A DNA stretch of 64,000 nucleotides from Paenibacillus sp. FSL R7-0204 (lineage in GTDB: Bacteria; Bacillota; Bacilli; Paenibacillales; Paenibacillaceae): positions 6,076,001 to 6,140,000 of the forward strand of contig NZ_JBBOCA010000001.1 of NCBI RefSeq assembly GCF_038002225.1. Direction: 5' to 3'. Positions 50,201-58,633 of this stretch are shown in pieces. The notes beneath the pieces are model-generated. The model had not been told where the DNA came from, did no database searches, and saw only the letters and a list, made by a program, of their open reading frames with translations. The translations under genes and the position numbers were made by a program. Every line of letters starts with the position of its first letter. The first letter of the stretch is position 1.

Positions 50201-52407
50201 ATGTATCTCCAATGTATCGGAATAACAGCCTCTCGCTGTTCCAGGAACTCCAGTAATACCCCCAGATAGGAAGGAACCAGATGGACATGAGTAACTCGAT
50301 AATTATCGAGCAACTCAAGAAATCCCCCAGGCTCTCTAACCGCCTCAGCCGAGGCAATGGCCAATCTGCCTCCTTGCCAAAACCATCCAAAAATTTCTGC
50401 CAGGGATACATCAAAAGTAAACGTGGTTTTGAACAAGAGGGTATCATCCATCCCGACGGGGTAGCACTCCTGCATATCCTGCAATGTATGAAGAACCTGC
50501 CGGTGTTCAACGACGACCCCTTTAGGCCGGCCTGTAGAACCAGAGGTATATATTATGTAAGCTGGATCGCCCGGTTCACACCGGGGGATGAACGGAGAGC
50601 TTGCCTTACCTGTTACCCTGCTTACAGACAGCATTTTAAGCTGCTGGTTCAGTCTGTCCCGCATCTGTTCCCGGCAGGATTCATCGAACAATAATGTTGT
50701 AGCCTGGCTATCTTTAATAATATACTCCACCCGCTCATACGGGTCCTCCGGTGAAATGGGGACATATACCGCACCCGCCATCATTATGGCATATATGCTG
50801 ATGAGCATACCATCCGACCGGTTCATCATAACTGCAATGACATCGCCCTTTTGAACGTTAAACTCGACGACAAGTGCTTCCGCAAGATTGGAAATTCGTT
50901 CATAGAACTGTCTGTAGGTTAAAGATGCGTCAGCACTGCACATTGCTTCACGTTCAGCATACCGGCTGACGCTGATTAGAAACTCGGACATTAATGTACC
51001 CGGATAGAAAGGAACGGGATGAACGGGCCCGGAGTACAAACTCTTTATTTCCTGTTCCATCAAAAATTCCATACTATTTACATACCGGTCTGAGTGCGCA
51101 ATCATCCATTGCATAACAGCAAATAAGTGACTGCTTATTTGCTGAATCTCGTCGGACCGGAAGCGCTGTGGATTATATTCCAATTGCCATTGTAAACCAG
51201 TAAAAGGGATGATCTTCAACGTAAGATCGTAGTGGTTGCTTTCTTCAAGCTCAAAGGAATGAAACAAGCTCTCCGTTCCTGTATTCTGAAAACCTTCATC
51301 TATAGGGTAATTCTCCACGACAATGATTGATTCGAATAAATCAGGCAATTCTTCACGGCCTGCAAATGATTTGATCTTCACCAGCGGCGTCCATTCATGC
51401 CCGGATCTTTGACTGAGCTTCAGCATGACCCGTCTGCACAACTCATCAACCGTCTCCGTTGCTTCCCCCAGTTCCAAGACAAACGGAACTGTATTCATGA
51501 AAAGGCCTGCAATCGATTCAATATCAGGCAAATGGGCCGGACGGCCGGATATAACCGTTCCAAACATCACCCGATGGCTGTCAGTGTAACGGTGCAGCAA
51601 TAACCCCCAAGCACAATAGACAAATGAGGCCAAGGTGATCCCTCTGCTTTGCAAAAAACAGTCCATTTGGCTTGAAAATGTTTCTGGAGCACAGTATGAG
51701 AATGAACGCCTCCCGGGAACTTCCTCAACACATGTCCTGTGGGAACCGGGAAACAGAGCAGTTTCAGCCCAAGGCCCAACTTCTTCTTTCCAGTATTGGT
51801 CATGCTCACTCTCCAGTCTATAATTTTGAAGCCAGTCTACATATTGTTTATATGATGATTTACACCTTAGGTACGGTGCTGATTGCGCACATAGTTGTTT
51901 ATATAGGTCCAGCCATTCTCTGAGAATGATGGAGCAGCTCCAGCCATCCAGTAATATATGATGATATGAAAACAGAACATTGACTGTATGGTCTGCCCAT
52001 TGGATGATCTCTATGCGATACGGAGATGCCGTTAGGTCAAGCACTGCCTTGTTATTTTGTGCTTTGATGCTGTTTAGCTCCGACTCTCTCGCTTCAGCAG
52101 GAATATTGGTACAATCAAACAATTCATAGGGAGGTGAAAAATTTTTCAGCACAATCCTTACCGGAAAATCAAGGTGCTCCCAACGGAATACTGAACGCAG
52201 AATATCGTTGGCCTGCATCACAAGATTAAATGCTTTGCGCAGGAGCGGCAGTTCCACGTATCCGCGGATACCGAAGCTCAAATGTTCGTGATACAATGCA
52301 GCTCCCGAATCGGCTATATGATGAAATAGTATTCCTTCTTGCATTGAACTGAGTCTTGACAGCTCTTCTACATTCGCTTTATCTAACTTGGCTTCTGGAA
52401 GTTTCAT
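44251..52407 (-). CDS. Two-module NRPS (C-A-PCP-E-C-A-PCP) with extra C-terminal half-domain
   Basis: A 2718-residue synthetase. Module 1: C (HHILLDG ~151), A (YTSGSTGRPKG ~620), PCP (GGDSI ~1015), epimerase (HHLIIDG ~1194, GHGRHE, RTVGWFTTIFP). Module 2: C (HHIVMDG ~1619), A (YTSGSTGTPKG ~2083), PCP (GGNSI ~2466). Aligning by eye to GrsA, the first eight specificity residues are D-V-A-H-F-A-L-I for A1, which I cannot assign, and D-S-E-L-T-A-E-V for A2, where Glu at position 239 hints at a basic side chain. The last ~190 residues after PCP2 resemble the C-terminal half of a condensation domain (LSFAYISQDRR, YFDLICCC) but have no HHxxxDG, perhaps a docking region to the PKS. GGGAGG precedes the ATG. 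Confidence 0.9.
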   Translation of the reverse strand: MKLPEAKLDKANVEELSRLSSMQEGILFHHIADSGAALYHEHLSFGIRGYVELPLLRKAFNLVMQANDILRSVFRWEHLDFPVRIVLKNFSPPYELFDCTNIPAEARESELNSIKAQNNKAVLDLTASPYRIEIIQWADHTVNVLFSYHHILLDGWSCSIILREWLDLYKQLCAQSAPYLRCKSSYKQYVDWLQNYRLESEHDQYWKEEVGPWAETALFPGSHRTCVEEVPGRRSFSYCAPETFSSQMDCFLQSRGITLASFVYCAWGLLLHRYTDSHRVMFGTVISGRPAHLPDIESIAGLFMNTVPFVLELGEATETVDELCRRVMLKLSQRSGHEWTPLVKIKSFAGREELPDLFESIIVVENYPIDEGFQNTGTESLFHSFELEESNHYDLTLKIIPFTGLQWQLEYNPQRFRSDEIQQISSHLFAVMQWMIAHSDRYVNSMEFLMEQEIKSLYSGPVHPVPFYPGTLMSEFLISVSRYAEREAMCSADASLTYRQFYERISNLAEALVVEFNVQKGDVIAVMMNRSDGMLISIYAIMMAGAVYVPISPEDPYERVEYIIKDSQATTLLFDESCREQMRDRLNQQLKMLSVSRVTGKASSPFIPRCEPGDPAYIIYTSGSTGRPKGVVVEHRQVLHTLQDMQECYPVGMDDTLLFKTTFTFDVSLAEIFGWFWQGGRLAIASAEAVREPGGFLELLDNYRVTHVHLVPSYLGVLLEFLEQREAVIPIHWRYIFAAGEALPLMLCRGVFEHLPKVRLINLYGPTEAAIYATMYEVQADVLQSNVPIGRPFPHCRAMVMDSHQRLMPAGVLGELWLCGQGIARGYIGQPEQTKTRFVPNPLNQEERCYRTGDLVRMQADGQLVFAGRADHQVKVRGFRVELEEIESCALDLGGIQSVAAAVKEGVAGHKSLVLYYVAGEPLDDVIQAHLARFLPRYSMPSYYVVLDEMPVHANGKINRKALSGFAQRTAEDTGSERLIPDDEQEKILLKVWSEVLHPQGMISKQHDFFSLGGDSIKAMQIVSRVGKNGYSLKVLDVLHYPVLKECAQQMRLTRMPDQFMEYDGGLVKLTPIQRTYFEEMGGSEFFFCQGLVLQSAEAVEPKVLKEALNRLAAVHSAMRMEFKLEGDQIVQRSGSRQDLCPLKVTDISGLPVPTDTMLQELAQDINVWNGPLARAGLFRTETCDFIGLVFHHLIIDGVSWRIIMEDLDAMINAVKADIQTELQATSVSYYSWASRAEGYFDRETPENELLYWKNVSDDFKAETLELPTGGIWSERGELTVEFSMGETRKLLHDVMENRRVKMDEFLLAALSRAHCLWSGRQILWVDIEGHGRHEIISGVDVSRTVGWFTTIFPFMLEWSRGSEDNLEGLTQRLRSVPNHGIGYPWIKERFSPVLPGILFNYMGELDSLNASGLQLVPGSFQSLVHEEMPVRHALVMNSSIEQGRLVIRLNYSPNAGDVQAFSEHLKESCLYLCGAGNSAYPYPLSPAQLGLLLYKQLDEQSSVYMEQLCVHVAGTLDAHKLEVAYKKVVARHGILRNIFNYDDEDEPVQTTRDSMFYEFHMVDWSNMDSRSAELALTAFKETDRRRGFNLRMEPAIRTNIFKTGLEEYYILLSYHHIVMDGWSLAVVLEEWMQEYYRSGSMKELAVPAGYQRFVDWIGQQDHVQAKNHWKDYLAGYSGDGSLLSSNKRNSGKSGISEVKRYTMDTALSAGIHRLAEGARTSLSVAIQALWGIFLHKFTNRRDIVFGCVTTLRPSSGAFEKAVGHYSSALPVRSISEEGETYYQVAHRLQADLWNNQVFGFLPLYEMHVADVSGEWFDHTLSFDNYPINQDMLAKNQDLRVEHIEVTSRPHYSFNLMFELKDGSIAMNVVYHNGHFSKEEIDEIMTRFFIVIGKVSALPERPLSKLNLLNEAETQLMLESGMIHSPNRNGDYLLHRLFEESAARFPDNVALTYAGSHMTYGQLNEYAGQVVKELLRQGMRPQTIVAICLERSFEMVAAIMAVLKAGGAYLPLDTEMPYARMNLMLEDSGAEIVLVHSSMSQRFGSEICQVHMDRLDSNSPCSESDCRTVDIVKEEDLAYLIYTSGSTGTPKGVMIEHRSIVNTISWRTRTYGFGPEDVVLQLPSVSFDSSVEDIFSALSTGARLVLLPQESRMDLAYIRQTLLQEQVTHLLITPAFYRAMLYEIPDALSSLRSVTLAGEAFGEELVRRHYECLSHVQLYNEYGPSENSVCSTVYRFDQERQEVLLGKPIDNVECLVVDRDINPLPAGITGELCVAGSGIARGYLHRPELTEECFISHPVFPEKTLYRTGDLVQWTSGGELRFIGRKDHEIKLRGIRINPLELELKILEYPGIAEAIVMKRQKAADSAILVAFIGAEQPIDKEKLEQWLAGYFPAALLPSSYSVMNRLPVNQNGKIDRGALEARVLPGAVSSGAALDPMEEEIIGIWREVLQVRELNPENNFFESGGNSILLTRVHLRIEARYPGVLRIVDLFEHPSVRHMAALLKKRINRPVLTWVNPMPEQWRALSAIPSSTEEYGKVIMDTGVDAVNGLNKFAAEGNHSLQSVLTVLFLTALHRSTGLDPLSFAYISQDRRVHGMTYRPLEAKGMLDALRQSEHMYARMRNEEGTEWAQSIFQSSPEAGQFIPALVFGDTLPEWSQERLYFDLICCCTWEGEHGLQMIWLYNRERINSLVVNQVAAQCSYAVQRFALKNIGEKAGR

Positions 52408-52422
52408 AGGTCCTCCCGACTC

Positions 52423-53184
52423 TCATTTTTGGCATACAAAATATACTCTGTCTTCCTGCTCAGGGTCAGCGACCGGAACGTTTAGATCACTTGCAGTTGC
52501 ATAATATATACGGGTGAAACCTGTGTTTTCGAGTACCTTTTTTATCTCATTCATTGCGTATACCCTGTTATATATCAATTCTTCAAAGCGAACGTAGTTT
52601 CCGTCAGCCTGTCTCTGAAATCCGTCAATTGTGATATAAGCTGAATCCATGCCCGGGTGATAGATACCTTTTTCAAGAATAAAAACATCGCCGCTGTCAT
52701 AGACATTCAATTTATTGGACTTCAGCAACCCTCGGGAAGTGTTCATATCAAAAACAAAAAAACCTCCCTCTTTCAACGAAAGGTAGACATTGCCAAAGCA
52801 GCTTTTCAGAGACTCAAGGCCCTCCAAGTGATTCATTGCATCGTATAGAGAGTAAGCAAACTCAAAAGACATCTCTCCCGGAACCGAAAATGCGGCGGCG
52901 TCTGCCTCTATCAAAACTGCTCTTGTTTTCAGAATATAATAGTATAATTTTTGTCTCGCAACATTCAACATATCTGGGGACCGATCCACCAGAACCACTT
53001 GATGCCCTTTTTTCAAAAAAGCCAGCGCGGATGTACCGGTTCCCGCACATAAATCCAGTACAGATCCCTTCAGACCCTTCTGTTCAAAAAATGAATAGAG
53101 CGCAGGCGTATATTTGCGTGAGAATCCCCCCCATTGGTCAACATTATCGTATAGGTTTGCCATCCATTTTCCGTATTGTTGCAT
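52423..53184 (-). CDS. Class I SAM-dependent methyltransferase
   Basis: A 253-residue methyltransferase with the SAM-binding motif I VLDLCAGTGTSALAFLKKG near residue 40 and motif II VVLVDRSPDML near 65. AGGAGG lies 5 nt before the ATG at 53184, and the gene overlaps the thioesterase end by 41 bp. It could O-methylate a hydroxylated unit (for example to methoxymalonyl or a tailoring step) or N-methylate an amine of the product. It is not of the typical FkbG O-methyltransferase type, so hydroxymalonyl may be the true extender and this enzyme a tailoring one. Confidence 0.85.
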   Translation of the reverse strand: MQQYGKWMANLYDNVDQWGGFSRKYTPALYSFFEQKGLKGSVLDLCAGTGTSALAFLKKGHQVVLVDRSPDMLNVARQKLYYYILKTRAVLIEADAAAFSVPGEMSFEFAYSLYDAMNHLEGLESLKSCFGNVYLSLKEGGFFVFDMNTSRGLLKSNKLNVYDSGDVFILEKGIYHPGMDSAYITIDGFQRQADGNYVRFEELIYNRVYAMNEIKKVLENTGFTRIYYATASDLNVPVADPEQEDRVYFVCQK

Positions 53185-53890
53185 GACTTCCTCCTATTTC
53201 ACATATGTTATTCAGCACTGGCATAAAGGAACGTTCATGATCGAACAAATAAAAGTGTCCTCCTGGAAAAACATGGCTTTCGAACTTTCCGGTTACCAGT
53301 TCTCCCCACTTCCGGACATCCTTTTTAATCATTTCATCCTCCTGGCCATACATTACTGTTAAATCTATAGGTAGCGGTTCAAAGGGTTCTGAGCAACCGT
53401 AACGGTCCAGCATGGCAAAATCGGCACGCAGTATTGGCAGGAACAGATTCATCAATTCGGGGCTCGAAGCTATTTCCTTTGACAATCCACCCAGTTCCAG
53501 CATTTCCTCAATCAACTGCTGCTGCTCCATTAGATGATATTTCTTGTCCGGTTCACGAATCATTGGCGCGTCGCTGCCGGAAACAATAAGCTTAGCCGGC
53601 AAGGGAGCCTGCATTCGGTGCAGAAGACGACATAGCTCGTAGGCAAGTATGCTTCCCATACTGTGCCCGAACAGAATATAAGGCTGATTCCGGATAACCG
53701 GGCGGATCAGCGCCTCAATATCCGTCACAGCCTCTTCTACAGTAGAATAATAGGGTTCTCTAATTCTCCGCCCTCTGCCGGCAATTTCCATGGGCAGCTG
53801 CTTCACCTTTTTATCCAAATACTTGGCCCATCTGTTGTAGGCATAACAAGATCCTCCAGCATAGGGTAAACACAGCAACTGAACTTCCAC
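53144..53890 (-). CDS. Type II thioesterase
   Basis: A 248-residue alpha/beta hydrolase that clears wrongly loaded or stalled carrier proteins. GTG at 53890 is chosen (AAAGGTG just upstream), which gives the usual type II length and start (M)EVQLLCLPYAGGS; GTG at 53899 is also possible. The Ser nucleophile lies in FGHSMGS near residue 86, the Asp near 190 (YGQEDE) and the His in GGHFYLFDH near 220. It lies 25 bp after the first NRPS gene. A release function is possible because no integrated thioesterase is present in the visible megasynthases. Confidence 0.9.
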   Translation of the reverse strand: MEVQLLCLPYAGGSCYAYNRWAKYLDKKVKQLPMEIAGRGRRIREPYYSTVEEAVTDIEALIRPVIRNQPYILFGHSMGSILAYELCRLLHRMQAPLPAKLIVSGSDAPMIREPDKKYHLMEQQQLIEEMLELGGLSKEIASSPELMNLFLPILRADFAMLDRYGCSEPFEPLPIDLTVMYGQEDEMIKKDVRKWGELVTGKFESHVFPGGHFYLFDHERSFMPVLNNICEIGGSHATIRKMDGKPIR

Positions 53891-53915
53891 ACCTTTCACC
53901 TTTCCATTCTGCGTC

Positions 53916-56900
53916 CTATTTAAACAAGTAATCCAAATCCTCGCCGGGTAACCCCGCTGTTTCAAACAACTCGTGCCCCGGCGCCATTTCAACAGAAGAA
54001 TATTGCGCGGCCAAAGCCAGTAGACGCTCCTTATAATTAGCCGCCAGCTGTTCCGCATCAGGAATGCCATATGTGATCAATTCGATTTGCAATTTACGTT
54101 CCATCACCATAATATTGATCTCTAAGTTAACTGTAGGGGCATTATTCCTGCCGGTTTTTTTCCCGAAAGAACCTTCGATGATTAAAAAATCGTTATAGTT
54201 TGCAGAAATCTCTCCCAGATAATTGAACAATATTGCCGGGTGACGTTGCGGTGAGAACTTTCCTGCTCCATATCCTGTGCCATGACGGGGAACAGCATTA
54301 AGCCTCTTTTGTGTATCAATGATTGCCGTCTCACCTTCCATACAGGTTCGCAGCATCATCGGATACATTCCGGTGAACCAGCCAACAGTGCGTGCAACGT
54401 TCATATCTCCGGTAATTTCATGCCTGCCATGATTCTCTAGCATCAACCACAGATCGGCGTAATTTGTACGCTGGCCCATTTCCTCACCCAGTATTGCCAT
54501 AAAAACAGCCTGGGGCTCTATGCTCAAGGCAGCCGGTACTGCATGAATTAAGCGCTCTGTAGTCTCCTCATCCATTATCAGAGTTAAGCTTCTGTACGTA
54601 TCCTGAGAAATCGGTTGCTTATGAGTCAACAGCCAAGGGTGAGAAGCATTCAACTGGTCAACAATATCCATCCAGTAATCATTTTCCTCTTGGGTACACC
54701 GGTAATTTTGAAGGAGCTCTGACCATCTGCTATAAGAGTCCGTCCGGGGCGGCATGCTTCTCGCATCAACCAGCCGTTTGGACTCATGGCTTAGTAAGCT
54801 CTGGAGATCATCCAGCAATATCCGCCATGATACACCGTCCACAACGAGATGGTGAGCAAATATTACGATTCTTGTTGTGTCGGGACTCAATTGGAAGGCG
54901 ATGGCTTGAAACAGCAAATCTTCGGTGATGCTCACTCTTGACATACATTCGTCAACATATTCTGTTATTTTCTCAATCTGACGGCTCCCAAGCTCAGAAC
55001 TCATATCCACCATGTCAACCCATTTGTCCCGTTGCAGATGAAGCTCGTTGTAGAATAATTGCTTACGCACCGGATCATAATTCATGCGCAATTCATCATG
55101 ATGAATGATTAAACGCCGGAACACCCGGTTAAGCGCTGCTGCTGGCCTGTTCTTTAACTCAAGCGCCAGTGTGTGGAAATAATAATTTTTATCAAGGAGC
55201 GGCTGACTAAAAAACCATGAAATGGAAGGCGTTTGATGAATGTAGCCCTTCAGCGGCGGCTGCAATGGGGCCGCCTGTAGCGCCACGGCCTTGCCCACCA
55301 TATCATCCAGATGAGGAAAAGTCAGAATATCCGTCACCTTCAGATAAATCTCTTTCTCATATAGTCTGGAAGATAACTGCAGCGCCTTGATGGAGTCCCC
55401 CCCTAATTTGAAGAAATGATCTGAAAATCCGATTTCACTGTTATGAAATAAGCGCCGGATTTCTTCTAAAATGTCCCCCTGCGCCCCGCCGTAATCGGTA
55501 GGCTTGTCTATTTGCCTGATTTTGAAAGAGGGCGGGGGAAGCTTACTTTTGTCGATTTTACCGTTTGCATTTATCGGAAGGGCCTCCACAGTCACAAACC
55601 CACTGGGAATCATATACTGCGGCAAATGTGCTTCCATCGCTGAGAACAAAAATTCATCCGTAACAGCACCATCTTTAACCACATATGCGTATATGTGTTT
55701 GGTATCACCATGTTGAACAACAGTCGCTACAGATGCTTCTATACCGTCCAAGCTGTTCAGCAAGCCTTCAATTTCCCCCAATTCAATACGGTATCCCCTG
55801 ATTTTCACCTGCTCATCTATTCGGCCGCCGTATTCCATGATCATTTCGGGCAGAAGCCGTCCCACATCACCCGTTCTGTACAACCTGCTTCCCTCATGGA
55901 ATGGATGGGCAATGAATTTCTCTGCAGTTAACTCTTGGCGGTTCATATATCCTTCGGCCAGTCCTGCACCAGCAACACAAATTTCCCCTTCCGCTCCAAA
56001 AGGCAGCAAATTCTGAGCTGAATCCAGCACATACACCTGCATATTCGAAATTGGTCTTCCGATGGGAACAGAGAGACCGATGTCTAGTTCTGGATTAAAT
56101 TTGTGAATCATACAGCCTACCGTCGCCTCTGTTGGCCCATATTCATTATAAATTGAGAGCGAGCGTCTGAATTTATTTACTATCCTGCAGGCCAGACCTG
56201 CTCTCAGGTCTTCTCCCCCCACAACCATTATCTTCAGAGATCGCTCAATCCTATCATGCAGGGGCAAGTCTTCAATCACCGATAGATGAGAAGGAGTCAG
56301 CTTAATAATTGAGAAATCCCCGTCCCGCCAGGCTTCTAGAAGAGCTGCCCCGGAATCGCCGCCACGAAATACCTTTATGGTGCCGCCGCATATCAGCGGA
56401 GTAAAGATGGAGGTGATTGTCAGATCAAAGGCCAATGACGAATATAAAGGGAAGACCGGTTCAGCTTCTTGCACATAGGTCTCCTGTGCAAACCTGACAT
56501 AGTGTGCCAGTGCACCCTCGGATACCGCTACCCCTTTTGGCTGCCCGCTTGTGCCTGAAGTATAGAGAATATAAGCCAGGGGCTCTGAATTATTGATGTG
56601 TGCAATTCCGGCCCCGCCGCCGCATCTCCAGAGTTCAAGACTGCCCACTGTCGTTTCATATCCGAAATCACCCGGGGGAAGGACCGCAGGGTCCGAGACA
56701 ATGCAATATTGCGCCCCTGCATCCTCAAGAATAAATTTAATCCTTTCGGAAGGAGTTTCCGGTTCAATGGGTATATATGTTCCCTTAGCTTTTAAAACAG
56801 CAAGCATAGCAACAATACACTCTGCACTTCTGGGGAGTACCAGAGCCACTATCGGATATGTGCTTTGAGCACTATTGAGCAGATGCTCCAGCAGCTTGTT

Positions 56901-58388
56901 TGCATTTAAATTCAGTTCCGCGTAACTGAGCCGCTCTTCTTGATCGATTACCGCAATCCTGCTGGGAGTCCGTTCTGCCTGTTTTTCAAATAAAGAGATA
57001 ACGGTGTCCGGCGGGCTATGGACTGCGGTATCATTATAAGCATACAAAATCTTCTGTCTCTGAGACTCGTCAAGGACCCCTATTTCTCCAATGCTCCTTC
57101 CGGCATTTGCTATTATATCCCGGAGAAGTGCCCGGAGACTTAACGCCATGTTCTCAATAATTGATTCATTGAAAATACTGGTCCAGTAATCAATTTCAAG
57201 AGTAATTGTATCCCTGTCGTTCCATTCTTTCGCAATGAACTGTAAGGGAAGAAGTTGCTGCCCGCTGTGAAATTCATGATTTTCAATATTGATTCCAGCT
57301 ATCTGGTTTACAAGTGAGGTACTGTAACAGTTAATTGCACATTGAAAGATCGGGAGACCGTCCCTTTCTTTGTTCGACAGCTTTACCAGTTCATCTTGAG
57401 GAAATTTCCGGTGGATCAGCCCTTTCTGGTAAATACTCCGGCAATGCCGTATAAATTCAAAAACAGCCTGCTGATTGCAGACTTTGATTCTAAACGGCAT
57501 TATTTTAGTGCACATAGAAAAACTTTGCTTGTGGCGTCTACCCACTCTATTCATTACTGGCATATTTACGAGCAGTTCAGAACATTGATAATATTTGCTT
57601 ATTAGGATGACACATGCGGCTTGAATTACATCATTAAGCGTGAACTCATGGGTGTTTATAAATTGCCGTAATTGTGTTACCAAATCTCCTTTGAGTACAG
57701 TGATGTGACGCTTCCCGTTAAAAGCACCTGATGCAGGCTGCCTGATCATTGGCTCAGGTAAATTTTCCATTACCCCCTGCCAATATTCCATGTCTTTCAG
57801 AAAGCGTCCAGAGGCCAGATATTTTTGCTCTTCCCGCAAATACTCAGCATAGCTGGCGGACAAGGTGTTAACCTCAGATGCCGGCATTCCGTTAGATAAA
57901 CGATTATATTCGCTGCAAATAGATGCTGTCATAATCTCCATGGACCATCCGTCAGCTATCAAATGATGCAGTTTTACGAAATATCCCCATTGCTGTTCAT
58001 TAAGTTGCAGGACATAAAACTCAAACAAAGGGCTGTCCACCAAGCTAAACGGTTTTGCGGCCTGTTCTTCGGTCCAGTCCTTGAAAGCTAGTTCAGGATT
58101 TTTTTTCTCACTAAAATTCACAAATGAGGGGGGAAGCAGAGCATTGCTTGCCTCATATTGTTTGGGCAGATTCCCCTCCTTACAAAATTGATAACGCACA
58201 CCCTCATGGCTTTGTAAAAAATGCAGAATGCTTTTCTGAAGATAACCAGGATGAATCATCCCTTTGAAAATGACCGTGCCCCCAAGATTATAAATGGAAG
58301 TTCCCGGGTACATTTCTTCCGTATACCAGATCTGCTTTTGGGCGTCGGTTAAATCGAGTAATGCAGCATGATTATCTCTGGAATGCAT
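53916..58388 (-). CDS. NRPS starter module C-A(Asn)-PCP-E
   Basis: A 1490-residue single-module synthetase. I choose ATG 58388 (MHSRDNHAAL) with AAAGGAG 9 nt upstream; the upstream extension runs through a terminator hairpin. Domains: C (HHLIADGWS ~143), A (YTSGTSGQPKG ~610, NEYGPTE ~748), PCP (GGDSI ~997), E (HHLVVDG ~1181, NHGRHE, RTVGWFTGMYP). Read by eye against GrsA, the specificity residues are D-L-T-K-V-G-E-V, which matches the asparagine code apart from a Val for Ile. A C-A(Asn)-PCP-E start therefore predicts an N-acyl-D-Asn cap, as in zwittermicin, colibactin and xenocoumacin prodrugs. It is the first gene behind the LoaP leader. Confidence 0.9.
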   Translation of the reverse strand: MHSRDNHAALLDLTDAQKQIWYTEEMYPGTSIYNLGGTVIFKGMIHPGYLQKSILHFLQSHEGVRYQFCKEGNLPKQYEASNALLPPSFVNFSEKKNPELAFKDWTEEQAAKPFSLVDSPLFEFYVLQLNEQQWGYFVKLHHLIADGWSMEIMTASICSEYNRLSNGMPASEVNTLSASYAEYLREEQKYLASGRFLKDMEYWQGVMENLPEPMIRQPASGAFNGKRHITVLKGDLVTQLRQFINTHEFTLNDVIQAACVILISKYYQCSELLVNMPVMNRVGRRHKQSFSMCTKIMPFRIKVCNQQAVFEFIRHCRSIYQKGLIHRKFPQDELVKLSNKERDGLPIFQCAINCYSTSLVNQIAGINIENHEFHSGQQLLPLQFIAKEWNDRDTITLEIDYWTSIFNESIIENMALSLRALLRDIIANAGRSIGEIGVLDESQRQKILYAYNDTAVHSPPDTVISLFEKQAERTPSRIAVIDQEERLSYAELNLNANKLLEHLLNSAQSTYPIVALVLPRSAECIVAMLAVLKAKGTYIPIEPETPSERIKFILEDAGAQYCIVSDPAVLPPGDFGYETTVGSLELWRCGGGAGIAHINNSEPLAYILYTSGTSGQPKGVAVSEGALAHYVRFAQETYVQEAEPVFPLYSSLAFDLTITSIFTPLICGGTIKVFRGGDSGAALLEAWRDGDFSIIKLTPSHLSVIEDLPLHDRIERSLKIMVVGGEDLRAGLACRIVNKFRRSLSIYNEYGPTEATVGCMIHKFNPELDIGLSVPIGRPISNMQVYVLDSAQNLLPFGAEGEICVAGAGLAEGYMNRQELTAEKFIAHPFHEGSRLYRTGDVGRLLPEMIMEYGGRIDEQVKIRGYRIELGEIEGLLNSLDGIEASVATVVQHGDTKHIYAYVVKDGAVTDEFLFSAMEAHLPQYMIPSGFVTVEALPINANGKIDKSKLPPPSFKIRQIDKPTDYGGAQGDILEEIRRLFHNSEIGFSDHFFKLGGDSIKALQLSSRLYEKEIYLKVTDILTFPHLDDMVGKAVALQAAPLQPPLKGYIHQTPSISWFFSQPLLDKNYYFHTLALELKNRPAAALNRVFRRLIIHHDELRMNYDPVRKQLFYNELHLQRDKWVDMVDMSSELGSRQIEKITEYVDECMSRVSITEDLLFQAIAFQLSPDTTRIVIFAHHLVVDGVSWRILLDDLQSLLSHESKRLVDARSMPPRTDSYSRWSELLQNYRCTQEENDYWMDIVDQLNASHPWLLTHKQPISQDTYRSLTLIMDEETTERLIHAVPAALSIEPQAVFMAILGEEMGQRTNYADLWLMLENHGRHEITGDMNVARTVGWFTGMYPMMLRTCMEGETAIIDTQKRLNAVPRHGTGYGAGKFSPQRHPAILFNYLGEISANYNDFLIIEGSFGKKTGRNNAPTVNLEINIMVMERKLQIELITYGIPDAEQLAANYKERLLALAAQYSSVEMAPGHELFETAGLPGEDLDYLFK

Positions 58389-58416
58389 TTCTCTGGTCTC
58401 CTTTCTTCTTTTCAAA

Positions 58417-58446
58417 TAAAAAATGCGCCTCAGGAAGAGTCGCATC
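58417..58446 (-). terminator. Leader terminator in front of the NRPS operon
   Basis: On the minus strand GATGCGACTC (58446-58437) pairs with GAGGCGCAT (58431-58423) with one A-G mismatch and a 5-nt loop, followed by TTTTTATTT. It ends only 28 nt before the NRPS start codon and 188 nt after the ACP stop. A terminator directly before a 30-kb operon and directly after a LoaP gene suggests controlled read-through. Confidence 0.75.
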
Positions 58447-58508
58447 ATCAAAAATAATTAATTTTTTATTATATATTGAAATATAAGTGCACATAGCTTC
58501 GCCATGCC

Positions 58509-58528
58509 TGCGTATATTACTATACACA
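58509..58528 (-). promoter_or_regulatory. Candidate LoaP-responsive RNA hairpin (GUAA tetraloop)
   Basis: On the minus strand arms TGTGTATA (58528-58521) and TATACGCA (58516-58509) form 8 bp, including one G-U pair, closed by GTAA, a GNRA-type tetraloop. It lies in the transcribed leader between the ACP gene and the leader terminator, about 60 nt before the terminator stem. LoaP of Bacillus velezensis binds an RNA hairpin in the leader of its target operon, so this is a candidate for the same role. The rest of the 58447-58633 leader is AT-rich without a gene. Confidence 0.45.
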
Positions 58529-58633
58529 TGTTAAGAAAAATTCAAAAACATAATAATTAACTTGCCGAAACAAAGATTAATTATAATATGTTTTTTTGTG
58601 TGAGAAACGGCACTCTATAATAGACCTTTATCC

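Noticed and set aside
58389..58451. Longer NRPS start at 58451 (MMMRLF...)
   Set aside because: The extra codons are translated from the terminator hairpin, and the AAAGGAG site fits ATG 58388.
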